64,000 nt of DNA, from contig PCBK01000070.1 in assembly GCA_002731275.1 (NCBI GenBank), positions 1-64,000 of the forward strand, in the 5' to 3' direction. The position numbers and the translations under genes are program-made. Below are positions 61,450 through 64,000 of the stretch, piece by piece. Below the pieces are notes generated by a model. That model saw only the letters and a program-made list of their open reading frames with translations. It made no database searches and was not told the DNA's origin. The stretch is from Deltaproteobacteria bacterium (GTDB lineage: Bacteria; Myxococcota_C; UBA6777). The first letter of the stretch is position 1. Every line of letters starts with the position of its first letter.

Positions 61450-62487
61450 ATGCGAAAGATATGGATGGTGTTGGTCATTGTTCTTGTGTGCGGGGGGTGC
61501 AAGCCCTTTTCGATGACGACCAGAGTGCAACAGCCTCTTTATCACGCTCCTTCGAAAATCGATGTCGCGATCGTGATGATCGACACTGGAGCAAGCGCTT
61601 CGACTGCGCCACAGAGCTTCCGAGATGTCAAAAAGAACATCGTCACCGCGATCAAGAGAGCCTTTCGGGAGACCTCTTTTCACTTCGTTGATCGCACCGC
61701 GTCTGGCGGATCTTTGTCGATATATCCTACACGGCGAGAGTCCAAAGATTCCCTCTTTGCCAACTCTCTCAATCGCCCATCCAGTATGAGACAGAGAGCG
61801 CTACGTGTGTATAAGTCGAAGCAGCCAAAGCTCCCCGTTTCGATCAAGGAGCAGTGGTGCTTGGGGGTCAAAGTTTTGCGTTGGGGGATCACACGTCGAC
61901 CAGATCCAAGGCTACCAGGAAGAAGCCTGCTTCAAGCACACATCGATATTGTGTATGCGTTGTGGGGGCGTGGGCGTCATGTGGAGACGCGCAGGATTGT
62001 GTCGCGCCCTGTTGGAGGGGATATGAGTAAGTTCTTCGTTCGTTCTATCCCGGTTTATCCGTATTGGTTGTGGTGGGGGCAACGTGTGGAGTATCGCAGC
62101 TTTGCGCCGAGCAAGAGGGACAACCTATTCCGATACGCGTTACGTGCGAATGCCTTTGCCTTCGCGTGGCCTTTTGGTCGACGTAAGGTCTCCGTGACGG
62201 CTGTGTGGGACAATTCGAGTCCTTTTGTGAAGCCGGGGATTGAGCTTGCCAAAGAGAAACAGTATCAGGCCGCATACGACGCTTGGAAAGATGTGCTCGC
62301 GCAGCGCCCTTCATCTTTGCCAGCGTTGCGCAATCTTGCGGTGGTTTGTGAAGTGTTGGGGAAGGAGAAGGAGGCGTTGGCGTTTTACAAGCGCGCCAAC
62401 AAGATCAAAAAAGAAGGCTACTACACAGGAAGGCAAAAGAGTTTGCGCTTGCGTTTGCAAAAGCGCGTGTCCTTCAAAGTGAAGTAG
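61450..62487 (+). CDS. Lipoprotein with C-terminal TPR
   Basis: 345 residues from ATG 61450 (AAGG 7 nt upstream), directly before a lipoprotein signal ending CGGC (Cys17). Residues about 35-220 are mixed alpha/beta (SKIDVAIVMIDTG and SLLQAHIDIVYALWGRGRH), roughly like the CsgG/TolB-N type of outer-membrane lipoprotein, though this is a weak impression. Two TPR units lie at about 270-330 (KQYQAAYDAWKDVLAQRPSS and NLAVVCEVLGKEKEALAFYK). It diverges from the barrel protein and may act with it in export. The stop is 12 bp from that of trmB. Confidence 0.75.
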   Translation: MRKIWMVLVIVLVCGGCKPFSMTTRVQQPLYHAPSKIDVAIVMIDTGASASTAPQSFRDVKKNIVTAIKRAFRETSFHFVDRTASGGSLSIYPTRRESKDSLFANSLNRPSSMRQRALRVYKSKQPKLPVSIKEQWCLGVKVLRWGITRRPDPRLPGRSLLQAHIDIVYALWGRGRHVETRRIVSRPVGGDMSKFFVRSIPVYPYWLWWGQRVEYRSFAPSKRDNLFRYALRANAFAFAWPFGRRKVSVTAVWDNSSPFVKPGIELAKEKQYQAAYDAWKDVLAQRPSSLPALRNLAVVCEVLGKEKEALAFYKRANKIKKEGYYTGRQKSLRLRLQKRVSFKVK

Positions 62488-62498
62488 TGGGTTGGTGC

Positions 62499-63248
62499 TC
62501 AGGGTTTGAGAACGTAACGAAATTGCCAAAAGGGGATCCCCTCTTGCAAGCAAAATGCTTCTCGCTCTGTGGGGTGATCGTCGGCGAACAGATGATCGAA
62601 GGAGGCGTCTGCCTTGATGTAGCGGCCATCTGATTCGAGCAGTTCTTCGATCACATGGCTGTACTCCTCAACATCTGTTTTGATGTGCAGGACGCCATCC
62701 GGGAGAAGCTTTTGTTCCATCAAATCGAGGAATGAGGTCGTGAGCAGGCGGCGTTTGATATGACGTCGTTTCCACCATGGATCGGGAAAGAACACGCTGC
62801 AACGTCGCAAGCTCTGATCGGCGATCATCGGGGGCATGGATTGGCGGACATCTTCGTAGCAGACGCGGAGGTTGGGGACGTTGTCTCTGGCGATTCGTTT
62901 TACGAGTGAGAGGCAAAGATGGCGCCTGATTTCGAAACCTACAAAGTGTGTATCAGGCCGAGATTTAGCTCTGTTGAAGATCGACGCGCCGCCTCCAAAA
63001 CCAACCTCGACTTCGAGGGGGCGGTGGGCGAGAAAAGCCTGCTGCTCTTCCAGTAACTCTGGATCTTCGCAGGTCCGGACGACCTCAGGGACGTCTTCCA
63101 GCTCTATGTAGGGACGCAATCCTCGTCTGGGGTGGGGGACGCGATCGATATCACCACCAAACAGTCCGGCTCCTTCTTTACGTCGGGCTTCTGTCTTGGC
63201 GAGTTTTTCTTCATCAATGACAAACTTTCTACCTTTACCTGTGCGCAT
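62499..63248 (-). CDS. trmB: tRNA (guanine-N7)-methyltransferase TrmB
   Basis: 249 residues; ATG 63248 has AAGGA 9 nt upstream. It methylates G46 of tRNA with S-adenosylmethionine. The SAM site is VEVGFGGG (80-87), the acidic loop FVGFEIRR (102-109), and the motif FFPDPWWKRRHIKRR (153-167) matches the family's FPDPWPKxRH. TDVEEYS (191-197) and the C-terminal TEREAF follow the family. The N-terminus has an extra basic stretch of about 70 residues before the SAM fold. It converges with the lipoprotein gene and diverges from mutM. Confidence 0.95.
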   Translation of the reverse strand: MRTGKGRKFVIDEEKLAKTEARRKEGAGLFGGDIDRVPHPRRGLRPYIELEDVPEVVRTCEDPELLEEQQAFLAHRPLEVEVGFGGGASIFNRAKSRPDTHFVGFEIRRHLCLSLVKRIARDNVPNLRVCYEDVRQSMPPMIADQSLRRCSVFFPDPWWKRRHIKRRLLTTSFLDLMEQKLLPDGVLHIKTDVEEYSHVIEELLESDGRYIKADASFDHLFADDHPTEREAFCLQEGIPFWQFRYVLKP

Positions 63249-63345
63249 GGCGCGAATTCCTTTCTATCCCTGAGTGGGGCAAACGTTGTATTTTGGAGTG
63301 GAGCATACCATATTGTTTCGAAACGATGGATAAAGGAGATAGCCA

Positions 63346-64000
63346 GTGCCTGAATTACCCGAAGTCGAAACTGTCCGTCTGGGCCTTGAGCGGGTCCTTT
63401 TGGGAGAAAAAATAAAGCGCGTCGAGGTCCTGTTAAAGCATTGCTTTCATGGACGTGCGAGCGTGTTAAAAAAGGGCGAAGTGGAATCTCTCACGCGCCG
63501 AGGAAAATTACTTCAGATTCATATGACGAGTGGCTGGTCCATTCTGGTTCATCTTCGGATGACTGGCCAACTGATCTACGTCTCCTCCACGGAAGAACGC
63601 GAGGGAGGAGGGCACCCTGATGATTCACTGATCAACAACCTGCCGAACAAACACACCCGCGTTGTGTTGTCATTGTCGTCGGGAGCGACATTGTACTTCA
63701 ACGATCAGCGTACATTCGGCTCGTTGAAGCTATGGAAAACAGACGCCCTTGATGAAGAACCCTTTTTGGCCAAGTTGGGACCTGAACCTTGGGCCAAAGC
63801 CTTTCACAAGAACTACTTAGGTGACATCCTCGCGAGGCGCAAGAGGTCGACGATCAAAGGGGTCCTGTTGGACCAAGAGGTCGTCGCCGGGCTCGGAAAT
63901 ATCTACGTCGATGAGGCACTGTTTCTCGCGGGAGTCCGACCAAGTCGAAAGGCTGGTGATGTCAAAAAGCGCGAACTCTCGAAGCTGATGAAGACCATCG
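63346..64000 (+). CDS. mutM: Formamidopyrimidine-DNA glycosylase MutM, 3' part missing
   Basis: The first 218 residues are in the window. It excises oxidised purines such as 8-oxoguanine. The start is GTG 63346 with GGAG 7 nt upstream. After Met removal the N-terminus is PELPEVETV, so Pro2 (catalytic amine) and Glu3 are present. The MutM segments RRGKLLQIHM, LVHLRMTGQL, YFNDQRTFGSL and KGVLLDQEVVAGLGNIYVDE are intact. The C-terminal zinc finger lies beyond the window. The gene is divergent from trmB across 97 bp. Confidence 0.97.
   Translation, partial: MPELPEVETVRLGLERVLLGEKIKRVEVLLKHCFHGRASVLKKGEVESLTRRGKLLQIHMTSGWSILVHLRMTGQLIYVSSTEEREGGGHPDDSLINNLPNKHTRVVLSLSSGATLYFNDQRTFGSLKLWKTDALDEEPFLAKLGPEPWAKAFHKNYLGDILARRKRSTIKGVLLDQEVVAGLGNIYVDEALFLAGVRPSRKAGDVKKRELSKLMKTI

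Overview
The window looks like a chromosomal segment of a Gram-negative bacterium, most likely a member of Myxococcota or a related former-deltaproteobacterial lineage. The evidence is the mix of genes: eukaryotic-type Ser/Thr kinases (one with the HRDxSxxN catalytic loop usual in that group), many large Cys-rich lipoproteins and secreted proteins, eight MopE-type DxDxDG repeats joined to NHL repeats, a MYXO-CTERM-like tail on a secreted metalloprotease, and ordinary lipoprotein and outer-membrane signals. This placement is inferred; there is no rRNA gene in the window. I see no tRNA, CRISPR array, insertion sequence or replication origin.

Layout. Positions 1-3580 are AT-richer and accessory in character: small minus-strand proteins, a plus-strand terminator hairpin with no gene in front of it, a 21-bp tandem repeat, and an inverted pair of intergenic hairpin elements. 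3581-7532 holds DNA-metabolism genes: ligA, divergent from ruvA-ruvB. 7737-20345 is an envelope and signalling block: a 3D-domain protein, a TerB-like membrane protein with three periplasmic Cys/WYP repeats, an MshEN-like/zinc-ribbon/Ser-Thr kinase fusion, and facing it a three-gene operon (Gln-rich repeat membrane protein, degenerate histidine kinase, PEGA-type Ser/Thr kinase) behind a clear sigma-70 promoter. 20673-25507 is mfd overlapping a PpiC-type lipoprotein. 25535-30406 has a divergent ATP-type PEP carboxykinase and a lytic transglycosylase. 30419-47474 is rich in surface proteins: an Rrf2 regulator with IscR-like cysteines, a matrixin protease, two paralogous Cys-repeat lipoproteins, a GT39/ArnT-type glycosyltransferase, and a MopE/NHL lipoprotein.

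47511-51211 is the most interesting part. A MelB/GPH-type transporter is followed by a 741-residue fusion of a PLP alpha-oxoamine synthase (serine palmitoyltransferase type) to a short-chain dehydrogenase carrying the PPDTDTP signature that I know from eukaryotic 3-ketodihydrosphingosine reductase. Together the two domains would carry out the first two steps of sphingoid-base synthesis in one polypeptide. A peptide deformylase follows. 52063-55906 has TPR proteins, a small lipoprotein and a GAF protein with a degenerate GGDEF domain. 55958-62487 has a Cys-rich lipoprotein, an ECF sigma/anti-sigma/CpxP-like stress cassette, and a divergent outer-membrane protein and lipoprotein pair. The window closes with trmB and the start of mutM.

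Common theme: the envelope genes (secreted, lipid-anchored, lytic, glycosylating, sphingolipid) are interleaved with housekeeping DNA repair and translation genes. Many starts were moved inward from the longest possible frame to sites with a good Shine-Dalgarno sequence and, for exported proteins, directly before the signal peptide.
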